Shown here: piece by piece, positions 22,831 through 34,189 of the stretch | Position numbering within the stretch: the stretch's first letter is position 1 | Layout of the letters: the number at the start of each line of letters is the position of its first letter | Assembly: GCA_016748015.1 (NCBI GenBank) | Contig: JAAOMT010000772.1 | Span: 3,541 to 67,540 of the forward strand | DNA from: Geosiphon pyriformis | Taxonomy: Eukaryota > Glomeromycota > Glomeromycetes > Archaeosporales > Geosiphonaceae | DNA length: 64,000 bases | Direction: 5' to 3' | Position numbers and translations under genes: made by a program | The notes under the pieces: generated by a model | What the model saw: only the letters and a program-made list of their open reading frames with translations | Databases searched by the model: none | What the model was told of the DNA's origin: nothing

Positions 22831-23690
22831 GGTGCTTAGAAAGACTGTTACAAATAAACAATTTTTCTATTTAGTATTAGTTGTTTTATAGCTCAGAGTT
22901 AATAATAGGACTTAGTTCGGTTTTATTTTGTCAAGTATATACTATAAGTAAGATACTATAATTAAGAAAAGTCTTAAATCTAAAGCTAATTTGCCATGTA
23001 ATTTTTTTAATAAGGCTTTGCATCATTTTTTCTTATATAATTTGAAATCATTTAAGCAAATATAGTCTGAAAAAAAATTGGCTGTTTTGGTTTTTTTTTC
23101 TAATGCTTTGAGTATTTTTGGCTGTTTATTTAATTACAGATTCTTGGATCTGCAAGTGTTAAATTGGGCTCTTTTGAATTCTTTACAATTTTTTATCAAA
23201 TTATATGTTAATTTGGTGAACAATTTTTTGCCTAAGATGGTAAAAATTTTTTTAAATAATAAGTTATCTTTGACAAACAATCTGTTCAATATATTTTGTA
23301 GTTCTGGTAAGTTTTCAATATTAGTAATTTTGGAAAAAACCTTGTATCTTGGTTTTGTTTGTTTTTTGAAACAGTTTGGGATTGTTTTTAGTAATAAGCT
23401 TGTTGATAAAAAAGATGTTATAAAAAACTAGAGAACTTTTTATTATTGGAAAAGATTAAATCTTAAAGGTTCTATGTCTTATTGATTTGAGCTTACATTG
23501 ATATTTTTGCATAATAAAAATTTTTTGTTAATTGATGTGGTCAAAATTAACAGGTTGTTAAGATTAATATTAAAATTATCTTGTAATATAGTATTTATGC
23601 TTTTTGATAAGATAATTTGATTGCTTGGTATTATTGAATCTTTTGCAGTTAGTTTTGACAAATGTAAACTGTGTCTTTTTTCTTTGGTTT
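22831..23690 (+). pseudogene. LINE ORF2 fragment, RNase H lost
   Basis: The fragment starts at VLRKTVTNKQFFYLVL, aligned with LRKAISDKQFLYLVL of the full-length copy. It continues through LHHFFLYNLKSFKQ, FGCLFNYRFLDLQV, and a KKDVIKN...RTFYYWKRL stretch. After about 23480 the alignment jumps over the RNase H and finger domains straight to the C-terminal tail (LLGIIESFAVSFDKCKLCLF), so an internal deletion is present. The 117-codon open piece at 23078-23431 is the longest frame. Compared with copy 3, most C and G third bases are T or A, and several stops interrupt it. It cannot encode an active protein. Confidence 0.75.
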
Positions 23691-23848
23691 GAGTAGTAAT
23701 ATATATATTAACATAGGTATATAGTGTTGTTTTGTTTGGTCTAAATGGCTAGTTATATGTAATAAAAGTATAAATCACATTTAGTTTGAACTATTTAGTC
23801 TAATTTCATGTACTAAATAGTATTTATTAAATTGTTAATAAAAAAAAA
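22831..23848 (+). mobile_element. LINE copy 4, 5'-truncated and internally deleted
   Basis: This is a short LINE copy. It is flanked by TTTAATAAT (22822-22830) and TTTATTAAT (23849-23857), which match at eight of nine bases and fit a target duplication. The 3' region carries the family's untranslated segment with a CTAGTTATATGTAATAAAA-like stretch and an A8 tail. It starts within the reverse transcriptase connection region and lacks RNase H. Confidence 0.75.
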
Positions 23849-23857
23849 TTTATTAAT

Positions 23858-24613
23858 TGTTTTTTAAAATTTTTAATAATTATTGGTTTAGAAAAATAAA
23901 TATAAATTTTTAATTTAATAAATAAAATAATACTTTTTATATATTATTATAAATAAATATATTGTTATAATTAATATTTTTATTTTTTAGTTTTATTTAT
24001 TTACTTAATTATAATTATTTATATATATTAATTACTAATAATATTAATTAAATATTTTATTTTTAAAAATAATTATTAATATGATTATTAACTTAATTAT
24101 TAACTTAATTTGATTATTAACTTAATTATTAATCTAATTATTAACCAAATTATTAATTTAATTACTGATTTAATTATTAATTTTTTTTTAAAATATATAA
24201 ATAAGACTTTTTAAAACTGTAAAAATATATTTATATTCAAATTAAATTCAAAACAAAAATCAATACAATAATATTAACTTTTTTATTTTTTTTTTTAATT
24301 TATATAATTATTGGTTTGATAAAATATATTAAATAAATATTATTAATATCTAAAAATATTAATATAAAATATAAAATTATATTAATATATTATTTTTTAT
24401 TAATAAAATAAATTGTTTTTCTACTTTTAAATTTTTTTATGGTTTTTTAAAAAATAATGATTAAAATATTTAATTATAATAAAATTTTTTTTAGATATTT
24501 ATTTAAAAATAAAAACTAAAAAATATTAAATATAGAAAATAATTTTCCTTAATATTAAAATTATTATATGTATATATATTTATAGTTTTACAAAAAAACA
24601 CAATTATAATTTT
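23858..24613. other. AT-rich spacer with a short-period repeat
   Basis: No gene is seen. A minisatellite built from TTAATTATTAAC-like units of about 10-12 bases, broken by TTTGATTA variants, lies at about 24067-24182. Confidence 0.55.
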
Positions 24614-24771
24614 ATTTTTTATCAACATATTTATTAAGTAAAGTCTAACTTCTATCTAGTACATAGAACTAAACTAAGTGGTTTAGACTAAATATGACTT
24701 ATGTACTTACTATATGTGACTAGTTACTTAGATCAAATAAAACAATACTATACACTTATATAAATATATAT

Positions 24772-26868
24772 GTTACTATCTAACCTTAAAAAAAAAACCA
24801 TAGTTTGTGATAATTAAAACTAACAGCAAAGAACTTAATAATACCAAACAATCTGATCATACTATCTAAAAGTTCAAATATTATACTACAAAACAACTCT
24901 AAAACCAAATTACTATTCTTGATTAAACTAGCTTTTTCTATATTCACTTTATACTTAAATCTTACCAGTTATGTTTTAGCTTAATGTAACTCTATTAAAT
25001 GTCTTACATAATTAATAATAGTAAAGACAGCTTTTTTTACTCTATTAAAAATCTTAACAGTCTTTATATACTAATTTCTTAATACAAACTTCTTACAAAC
25101 TACTGTATACAGATTTATATCTAAAAAGTGTCTGTAAAACAACAAAAAAAGACAGATTATGAACACTTGCCAAGACAACTCAATGTACAGATACCTCAGC
25201 CAGAATTTTTTTTCAAACATTAACATTTTGAATACATATAAACATATAATCAGAGAACTTTACCTCATTATATAGCAAATATAGCACACTAAAATACCAC
25301 TTATTATATAATTTCTTCTTAATTATTATTAGTAGTTGTTTATACACAGCTTTTATTAAATACATATACAAATTGGAAGACTTTTGACTGGTAAACCCAG
25401 AAAACATATACAAATCAGGATGTTATATCTTTACAATAACAGTTTAATCCACATTTTTGATCAATATATTTAGAATTACATTATGGTTATAGTTAGTTTT
25501 CTAACAAACATAACAAATAGATCTAAACAAATCTCTAATAAAATAACAGGTATTGCCAGACACAGCAGTATTTTCAGCAACCAAAAAACATTTTTACACT
25601 TTTATTAGCAAAAAAAAAAGAGAATAAATAGTTTTACTTATTATATTATTAGTCTTTATATTATCAGAAATCCCAAATAATTTTTAATTTTTATCTAACT
25701 TATTATAAGATTTTTATCTCTAATTAAATTAGCAATATGTCTTTTTTTTATCTAACAATTATAAAAGTTTGGTAAAGCAAATGATATATTAGACACATAT
25801 GTATCAATAGTAGCTTGGTTGTTAAGATACAAAATTACCATATGAAAAAATGGAACACACTTCAAGAACAGAACAACAGCCTGTAATTTGGCTATAGTAA
25901 AAGACAAAAGCCTATGTATTCCAATACCAACACCCATATCTACAGCAAAAAAGTACAGTTACTCCACTAGCTATATTAGTAGAACCAGCATTTTTTAATA
26001 AATTATCTATATAAAAATCAAATAAGTTAAACTAAATCTTATGTAAACTATTTTGAATGTCAAAAAATCTCTTGAATTTCAAAATTTTCAAGTCTAATAA
26101 CTAATTAATTCTAGAAAGATCATTTAACAAAGAATTTTTATTATGTAAAAATTTTGATGTAAGCTTAAATCAATAAGATATAAAGTCTTTAAGATCTAAT
26201 CTTTTTTATTAATGAAAAGTTTTCCAGTTTATTATAATACTCTTTTTATCAAAAAGCTTATTATCAAAAACAATTCTAAAGTACTTTAAAGAATGAACAA
26301 AACTAAAATACAAAATCTTCTCCAAAATTACTAATATAGAAAATTTACTGAGACTATAAAAAACATTAAGAAGAATGTTTATTAAAGACAACTTATTTTC
26401 TAAAAAAATTTTCATTACTCCAGCCAAAAAAGTGTTCATTGAACTAATATGCAACTTGATAAAAAATTGCAAAAAATTTAGAGGAGCCCAATCTATAATC
26501 TGCAAATCTATGAATTTATGATTAAATAAACATTTAAGAATATCCAAAGCATTAGAAAAAAATCAAAGCAGTTAATTTTTCTTCAAACTGTACTTGCTTA
26601 AACAATTTCAGACTATACAACTAGGGATAATACAAAGTTTTATTAGAAAATCATAGGACAAGCAGATTTTAGACTTAAGGTTTTTTCTAATTATAACATC
26701 TCATTTGTAGTACATATTTAATAAGATGAAACTAAACTGGATTTTATAACTAACTATGAATTGCAAAACAGCTGATACCAAATAAGAGAACTATTTATCT
26801 GTAATAGTTTTTCTAAGCACCATATTAACAAAAAACCAAATGTTAAAATAAGTCTTAGCCATATTTGT
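24772..26868 (-). pseudogene. LINE copy 5: RT end, RNase H, zinc finger
   Basis: This block is read on the minus strand from 26868 downward. It opens at the RT position AKTH (MAKTYFNIWFFVNMV) and continues through the connection region, where the open piece 26209-26547 reads LKCLFNHKFIDLQIIDW. RNase H remnants at 25752-25937 include MGVGIGIHRLLSFTIAKLQA and LYLNNQATID, where SDSQ-type acids are lost. A finger remnant at 25213-25413 includes KLYNKWYFSVLYLLYNEVKFSDYMF, in which the Cys pair is lost. It aligns collinearly with copy 3 from about 19286 to 21406. Too many stops remain for any function. Confidence 0.75.
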
Positions 26869-27654
26869 GTATGTGAGCTATTTTTTCCAAACTAATCAAG
26901 TGTAGTCATTAGAATCTAGTAGTGTTTTTTCACCTTTCTGGTAAGCTAACAAAATAATGTTAATATTCAATCCTAAGAAAAGCTTTCTTTTTTTACCAGA
27001 CTATTACAAAGTCTATTCCCAAACAGTCAATTTTTCTATGTTGCTGTTCTATAAGAAAAACAAAATAAAAAATAAAAAAATAAAAAAAATAAAAATAAAA
27101 ATTAGAATTATTAATTGTCATGATCAAAAACAATTAGTCTAAGTTATAATAGTTTGAGGCTGTTTTATGCTAAAAGCATTTGGCTAAGAACAAAGATAAG
27201 AACAAGATTAATTTATCTAAAATGCATAAATATAAAAATCATATAGATGTGAATTTTAAATTTGTTAATATTTTTTTTATTTTGGTAATATAAGATATAA
27301 AATATAACAAAAAATATATAATAAATATAAATAGAAAAAAGTTTATTCTTGTCTATTTATCTGTTTTTTTATCTTTTATAACTACTCTCTTTTATATATT
27401 TCTCTTAGTTCTACAAGACTGTTTTTAATTGTTTTATTATTGCTAATTATTATTTGCTATTTTTGTTATTGTTTTGTTTCTCTATATTATTATTAATTAT
27501 CCTTATTATTTTGTGCTATATCATATTATTATATTTTGTATTGTATTATTCCGAATTATTTTGTGTTATTTTATGTTCTTTTGCATTATTTTGTATTATT
27601 ACGTTTTGATCATATTTTTTCATAATTTGAATTGGTTTTTCTATTTAGATAATA
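26869..27654 (-). repeat. Solo LTR family C, part 1 (inverted segment)
   Basis: This block is the reverse complement of LTR C positions 52375 to about 53245. The LTR start (TATTATCTAAATAGAAAAACC in sense, cf. TGTTACCTAAGTAAAAAAACC) lies at 27654. The short-period ATAACA repeats of the LTR are recognisable at 27460-27600. The segment TTTTCACCTTTCTGGTAAGC near 26927 matches the LTR closely in reverse complement. The remaining part of the same LTR is at 28341-28545 in the opposite orientation. Confidence 0.75.
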
Positions 27655-28340
27655 TTAGTTTTTTGTATTTGCTATTGAGTTAGTGGTTAAAGATGTTTTA
27701 AAGAAAAATAAAAAACTCTGATTGGTTCTGTAGGATATGTATAAAGCATATAACTTAATTAGTTGACACTATTTAAGAACTAGCTTGCAGTAGATCAAAA
27801 TATGTAATAAATTTATCAGATTTTTTGACAGTATACACAAAAATAGTGTCAATAAATTAATGACTAATTTTGGTCTTTCAGGCAGTTATAAAGTTCACAA
27901 TAAATTAAACCAAAATGAAGTTTTTTCACTCTTTTTTTGGAAAATTTTTTATAATCTATTTTTGTGTAAGATTAAAAAACATAAACAGTTGTGTAAGTAT
28001 CAAATTAATACTAAGTTTGTAACAAAAACTGGCAGGATTGAAAACAATAGTGAGATGTCTTCTTTTTTTACAGCTGGTGTATTTGTTAATAATACAATTT
28101 GGATTGAAAATAGTCAAATTTCTATACAGTACACTTTGAACATTGTTAATAAGTTTTTTATGATCAATAATATTTTGATTAACAATAAGAAAATAGTGGC
28201 TATTTTTATTAATTAGAGTATTAGAGTTGTTTTTTTGAATATTAGTAGTTAGCTTATTTCAATTGCCAAAAAAAACAAAACACATAAATATCTGAGGATT
28301 TTTTGTCAACCAAAGAATTATTTAAGCCAAAGTTGTAATA
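27655..28340 (+). pseudogene. LINE copy 5: RT core, inverted
   Basis: This plus-strand fragment of ORF2 covers the reverse transcriptase core between the SPIF and KPSL positions of copy 3 (about 18605-19280). Recognisable pieces are VLKKNKK, the motif A region LVL.DMYKAYN, KICNKFIRFFDSIHKN, NEVFSLFFWKIFYN, and FVNNTIWIENSQ (motif C; the expected DD pair reads NN), with the open stretch 27860-28216. It is exactly the segment missing from the minus-strand LINE copy 5 around it, so it belongs to that copy and has been flipped. Confidence 0.8.
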
Positions 28341-28545
28341 CCACAAAACTATTTTTCTGTGCTTTATAACCAAAGAACTTTATGGATAAATTCACATCTA
28401 TTAAAAATTTTTCAAAGATTGATAACACTAATATACCAAATAAGTTTATTAAAAGAAAACCTTTAAAAGCTTCCTAAAAGCCCAAATTTTGAGCACCAAA
28501 TATTACTATCATATACCATCAAATTTATTCATAACACTAAGTAGA
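28341..28545 (+). repeat. Solo LTR family C, part 2
   Basis: This block matches LTR C from about 53270 to its 3' end at 53457: TTATAACCAAAGAACT, AAATTCACATCTA, GAGCACCAAAT, and an ATAACA end where element C has ATAATA. It abuts CTAA, the complement of the TTAG found next to LTR part 1 at 27655. That pair forms the 4-bp target duplication of the original solo LTR. Confidence 0.7.
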
Positions 28546-30903
28546 TATACTTTTTAAAATTAAAAAATTATTATCATGAAGAACACTAAACTTGCTATAT
28601 ATAGACAAGATCTGATCAGATAGAACCTTGAAGAGAACTTTTCTGGCAGTCTTGATTAAAGCAATAAATTAAGTATTCATAAGAATTCTATTTTAATTAT
28701 AAGATTTAAAAATTATCAAGACTTAAGCTTTCTTTTATAAAACAAGCACACCATCAATAAACAAACATATATTCAACAAATCTAAAAAACACCTTGTCAC
28801 TTTATTGTCATTATGCTTTTAAAGTTTATTAAGAATACCAAACAAACCAGAAGTCTTGTCATTAAACAGATCATTAATTATCAAAAGCAATTTCTTTATA
28901 CCAATCTCTTTTATTATGCCAAAAAAAGCATAATCTTTTATATAATTCAATAGTACATATTAATAAGTCTAAAAATCAGGCATTGTTACAGACACAGTCT
29001 GCTTTTTTGTTTAACTCTTTATAATTATATTGATACTAAGCTTTATCTCTTTTGGTTCCAAAACCAGCTCATCATTTATTATCAAATAATCCAAAATTAT
29101 CTTGAGAAAAGACCAATCCAAAATGCTTTTAATCATATTACCTTTATTAGAACTAAAATCTTCCATGTATTTCTCAATTGTCTTCTTGATAAACACTTCT
29201 TTAACCAATCTCAATTTGTACATCTTAAACTTTTTGTACTTTTTATGAACTGATAATAAATATTTGATAATATTTATTGACTTTTTACCATTTTGCATTA
29301 TGTTTACAACTATGATAGTTTTATTTCCATTCAAAGTTAACATTTTTTAATAAAACAATCGAATTTAAGCATATTATTTAAGTTTAACTTCTTAACAATT
29401 TTGGCAATTAACAATTCCAATCCAAAAAACTTAGAAAACTGTCTGTTTTTTAAACATTAAAATTCACTAAACCAATGTTTTAAAAATATTTTATTAGCTA
29501 ATTCTACCATCACTTTCTTTGATAGCATTTATATAGCATCCAAGTTACTACAAGTTTTAGTATCTGAAAACTTATCTTTTACCATCAAAAACTTGACAGA
29601 AGAGTATTTCTTAAATTGTATCCACTTGGCACTATTTGCATTCTTAATTTTGAACTTTCAATGATTTTTATACACAAGCTATTTAAATAAATATTCAAGA
29701 ACCCACCCAAACCAATTGACACCAAAACAGTCTTGTAATTAATATTGAAGAATGTGAATACAGAATCAATTTCATGATCAATAACCAATAACAATAAGCT
29801 TTTACTAACAAAAATATAATTCAAGACTTTTTTAACACCTTTCAAATTGCTTTAGTTAAAGCTTTGACTAATAAATGACCATCAAATAAGTTGACCAAAT
29901 TCAAATTCAAACAAAACTTAAAACTCACTCTTTTTAGACCTATTTTTATTGAAATTTCTACTTAAAACGACAAAATTGCTGGAGTTAATATCTTTAACAA
30001 TAAAAAAGTTGACCTCTGAAGTCTAACCAAACCTAGTCTCAGTAAAAACACCAGCATACAAACCCAAAACTGTAACTGAAAACTTGTTTTTGAAAAAAAG
30101 CCATATTAAGACAATGTAATTAAGAATTTTTTCTATTTTGGAAACATGTCAAACCAAAGAATTGTTCATAACAATAACTACTCTAGCACCAAAAAAACTT
30201 TTTTCCAAACCAAATATAAAAATTTGTATTTCCTTAAACTTATTTACAATCTAAGGCTTAATACTAGACTTTAGCTTTATTTTTGTCATAAAAAAAACCA
30301 TGTTACTTGAATTTATATGCCAATGAATAATGTCTTCTTGCTTGACAAGAACATTAATACCTCTAATATTACAAGTAACAAATTTTCATACCAGGTTTGT
30401 TATTGAAAAGAGAAATCTTTTATACTCAAATTAAAATTGTCTATTTTAACTATTAAGTCTATAATTATAACTAACAGATTATTTATATTTTTTTCCAACT
30501 TTGAAATAAAAAATTAATCAAAAACCACTGTTTTTACAACAGTTCTACTACTAATAGCTGTATTTAAACTCTCACTTATTACTATATTCGACTTTTCCTT
30601 ATCACTATATTTACTCTTTGATTCTGTAATAAAAGAGTTATTAATGTCTAACATCTAAAGCTAAACTGAAAAACCATTGGTTTAAGTGTATCCAATTTCT
30701 TAGCCAGCTTATCAATTTGCTTTATAAAATTGGCAAAACTGTGCTTAAGAGTAGCAAACCTATTACTTACATCCAAAAAAACCAGTAGGAGAGATTTAAT
30801 ATCCGAAAATAAACTAGTACTAGGAAAAACTAAAGACACTATGCAAAAAATAGAACTATTAGCAATTTGAGTCCAGATTTTTCTACCAAAAAATACTGGG
30901 CAG
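28546..30903 (-). pseudogene. LINE copy 5: ORF1 end, endonuclease, RT start
   Basis: On the minus strand from 30903 downward this block holds the last part of ORF1 (30648-30839, with FATLKHSFANFIKQIDKLAKKL, a coiled-coil-like end). APE endonuclease remnants follow, including KKVLNYIFVSKSLLLLVIDHE at 29585-29845 and the FNINYKT stretch where TDH is expected. Next is the linker IEKYMEDFSSNKGNMIKSIL at 29011-29343, then the RT finger region ALIKTARKVLFKVLSDQI near 28650 up to LKS(I)ST at 28546. It aligns collinearly with copy 3 from about 16500 to 18600. The ORF1 C-terminus differs from copy 3, so copy 5 belongs to a related subfamily. Element B1 cuts it at 30904. Confidence 0.75.
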
Positions 30904-30979
30904 TATTACTTATAGAAATTAGAAGTATTATATAATTAGAAGATTAACCAATCAGAAATAAACATAATAACAGAGAAAT

Positions 30980-31095
30980 TACAAGATTTCAGAATTTCAG
31001 AATTCCAAAATTTTTTATAAAGAGTTGTAAAATTTCAGAATCCCAAAATTCCAGAATTCCTCTGAAAGAATTACAGAATTCCAGGAATCTTGTAT
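30980..31095. promoter_or_regulatory. Array of GAATTC-type palindromes in LTR B
   Basis: At least eight overlapping variants of TTCNNGAA/GAATTC occur in about 115 bases. The same array is present in the other family-B LTRs at about 40120-40235 and 51815-51985. Alternating GAA and TTC words resemble heat-shock elements. Their place just upstream of the TATA-like word (31108) fits an upstream activating region. The function is inferred. Confidence 0.45.
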
Positions 31096-31107
31096 AATAT
31101 TAACTAT

Positions 31108-31117
31108 GTATATATAG
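31108..31117 (+). promoter_or_regulatory. TATA-like box in LTR B
   Basis: GTATATATAG occurs at the same place in the family-B LTRs, followed by an AGTATTAAAAGC word. It is a likely core promoter of the retrotransposon. Confidence 0.45.
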
Positions 31118-31827
31118 CAGTAGTATTAAAAGCAAAAAAAGACAAAACTCAATTCAGTTTTAGTTTAGCATCCTCTTTTTTATCTATTAATTAACTCTTA
31201 TTTTATGGATAGTTAATATCAACTGAAAGGAATTTATTAGCAAGAATATCAAATAAAACATACTTATTATCACTTAATTCATGTTATTGTTACTTGTTTA
31301 AAAATCTAATCACTTTTTTATTTATTAATACTTTATGTTGATAATATTTTATACTTAATCACTCTAAAACAATAGCTCTTAATTATAGCTATTAATAGGA
31401 TACTAATTTCTTATTTTTTTTTCATTTTCTTTTATTTTTTTTTGTTGTGTTGATTTACTAATAGATTAAAAGAGATTATGTACTAAGCAATTAATATTAA
31501 CAAAACTGATAAAAGACTCAGGAATAAGAATAGACACTCAGAATTAAAGATAGCTTATTAAAGAACTAGCCACTAAGCTGAGAAAAAAATTGACAGAATA
31601 AAATCTTCTAGAAAGCTACAAATACCAAAGCATATTAACTTGAGGATTAAGAAAGAAACTAAAACATTATCAAAAAATATTATCATTGAATCTCTGTTTA
31701 TTATACTAAGAACTTCACCAAAACTTTTAAATACAAAAATTTTCAGATATTATTCAATCCCAAGCTATTGAGCACCAAGTTACAGATTTGTTATTTGTAT
31801 CAACACTCCAAATAATCACTTGTAACA

Positions 31828-31846
31828 TTTGGGGCTTCTTGTAAGA
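31828..31846 (+). promoter_or_regulatory. Primer-binding site of element B1
   Basis: Directly after the LTR, two T residues precede TGGGGCTTCTTGTAAG. The TGG start would pair with the CCA end of a tRNA. Elements C (53458) and A1 (49498, minus) have TTTGGTGC at the same place. I cannot say which tRNA. Confidence 0.55.
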
Positions 31847-31879
31847 TATAATTTAACAGAGAACCAACACTAACAGCAA

Positions 31880-33620
31880 CTATTTAAAACAGTAGCAAAA
31901 TCAAAAAAAACAGAGACAAATCACTTGGAATTCACAAAAGCTTTATTTCAATACTATTAAACTTACCTAAGATTAACAAATAACTATTGGCCAACAGAAT
32001 TTACTTTCAACTTTTATGTCAATAAAAAGATTAAGTTTCATTTAAAAAACCAAGAAAATTTAGAAACAGCACTTGACAATTTCTATAGTAAATTATTTCA
32101 AAGTACTACACTTCCACAAAACTATTTATTTACCCTAATAATTACAAAAATTAACAGAAAAATTGAAAAACACACTAAACAGCAATTTTCTATTACTTTT
32201 GTAGACAATAAAAAAAGAAAATTATAAATATCAGCAGAAATACTAAAAAAAATACAACCATCTACTTAAAAGAACCAAAAGATTATTTCATTTAGTCAAC
32301 TATCATACCATCATATCTTAAGAAATACCATCAACATAATATTAGCAAATATGTTCATATCAATTACAAAAACACTATTAGCTAGAATTTTATTTCAGAG
32401 TAAACAGAAAAAAGCAAAACTATTAAAAACCTACAGCAAATATTTTGAGAGATTTAATTTATAACCAACAACTCCATCAAAATATTGATTATCATTACTT
32501 CAACTTGATTTTGAAGCTGCTAATTCTTGGGAAATAACCAACTCAAAAGAAAAAAAAAAAGAAAATCAGAAATTTAATTATCAAAATCCAATCTTAAAAA
32601 ATCTGAAAATTTAAACTCTGATTGTTTAAACTTCACAAAATCAGAACAATCTAAATCTCATTTCTATTGTTTTTCAAAACTTACCTTTAGTAATTATGAT
32701 CAATCTACTACCAATTGCACCAATTGCACTAATTGCTGAACAGCAACAATAGCTGCAACTACTATTTCAACAATAGTTTCAACAACAACAATTACAACCA
32801 TTACTTGTACTAATAACCTATGTACCAATCACAAAACTTGAGAAATTTACTGGCAAAAAAAGTGATGTGTAAGTTTGGTTCAACAATGTGGAAAAAGCCA
32901 TTACAGCTAATAAATAGGATGATGTTAAAACATTATAAGCAATCTTATAATTTCTTTAAGATACTGTTAACTCATAATATTAAAGCTTAATTCAGAAATC
33001 CCAAGACTTTAATGCATTCAAACTGGAATTTTTAAGATATTTTAGTAATAATAATAGCATCAATTGCTTAGCAAATACTTTTACAACCATTAAACAAAAA
33101 AATACTGAAGCAATTACCACTTATTTGGAACACTTTCACTGAAACCTGTAGCAAATACAAGCCATTGACACAAATTATTTTACTGTGCCACAAATCTTAA
33201 ACCAATTTATTCATAGTCTGTACAATAGTTTTCTATAATATATATATCTAATGCACTCCCAAACACTCTAAAATACAGTTATATACACCTAAGATTTTAA
33301 ATCAGCTAAGTTAAAAGCCAACCATGCCCAAGCTGTAAATCTAGTAATAAACAGATTATCTGATTTGAATTCTAAATTGAAACAATTTAGTAATTCAATT
33401 AATTAAAAATTGGAAGAATACTTAGCTAGCAATTAGACAATTTATTAACCTTTACAATATCATGAAAATTCAAGAAATTTCAACCACATTCAACAACAGT
33501 CATGTCTTTCATTATCAAATCAACAATGGCAACTAGAAATGCAAAATTGTTATTACTGTAGTAAATAAGGCCATCTAAAAATAGATTGCCACTTTAAAAA
33601 AAATAATCAATAATTGGGAA
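31880..33620 (+). pseudogene. Element B1 Gag relic
   Basis: Gag packs the element RNA into particles. The first domain (about 31880-32230) contains TKALFQYY and resembles GKALFQYF of element C, so both carry the same N-terminal domain. The capsid region starts near 32815 with ITKLEKFTGKKSDV. It continues with VEKAITANK, then FKLEFLRYFSNNNSI, QKNTEAITTYLEHF, QILNQFIHSLYN and ANHAQAVNLVINRLSDLNSK. The CCHC knuckle NCYYCSK.GHLKIDC lies near 33545. Stops occur throughout; most are TAA or TAG where element C has CAA, CAG or TGG. Confidence 0.7.
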
Positions 33621-34189
33621 ATTAATATCAGAATTCTGATTGCAGATTTTAAATCCAAACTATACCAGTAATCAATTACTAAAACAATACTAATACCAGT
33701 TGTATTATACTCAAATACTGCAGCCAATTTATCAGCCACCAATCTATTAAGCATTAACACTTATAATTTATTAACCATCTTAGTCCCAAATTATTTATTA
33801 GCTTCAACCAAATCAAAACCAAATCTAGAACCTACCTTAAAATAGAAGTCAAAAACTGAAAACTACTCAGATCTATCAAAATTGGTAATTGGTAATAGTA
33901 ATACACCAACTAATCTTCAATTTAGCAGTCTAGCAATTTGGAACATGGCAACCAAATTTAAAAACCAATTATGTTTAAAATTTAAATACCTAACACTATT
34001 TAAGTCTTTTGGTATTTTCAGAAATTGCCACACTCAACTTATCAGAAACCAATCAAACCATACTTACCAACAATATTCCATCTGTCATATTTACAAACAA
34101 TGCATTATTTGTAGCCATATTTCTTTTTAAACTGGAAAAACTAGCACCAACTTTTTTATTTAATAAAGCAGTTCTTAATACTAAACTCA

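Larger units (their letters stand above)
24614..30903 (-). mobile_element. LINE copy 5, reverse strand, old, broken and inverted
   Basis: A long LINE on the minus strand. Its A-rich tail is near 24614-24625, the 3' untranslated region is at about 24630-24770, and ORF2 and ORF1 lie upstream (higher coordinates). It is interrupted at 30904 by the LTR of element B1. Inside it, 26869-28545 holds a solo LTR of family C and an inversion, described separately. Most C and G have become T and A, and almost no open frame exceeds 110 codons. The order RNase H, reverse transcriptase, endonuclease, ORF1 along the minus strand is intact apart from the inversion. Confidence 0.8.
30904..31827 (+). repeat. 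5' LTR of element B1
   Basis: Starts TATTACTTATAG (TG changed to TA) and ends TTGTAACA. It holds a cluster of GAATTC/TTCCAGAATTCC-type palindromic words at 30980-31095, a TATA-like GTATATATAG at 31108-31117 and a T-rich tract at 31410-31445. Confidence 0.8.
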
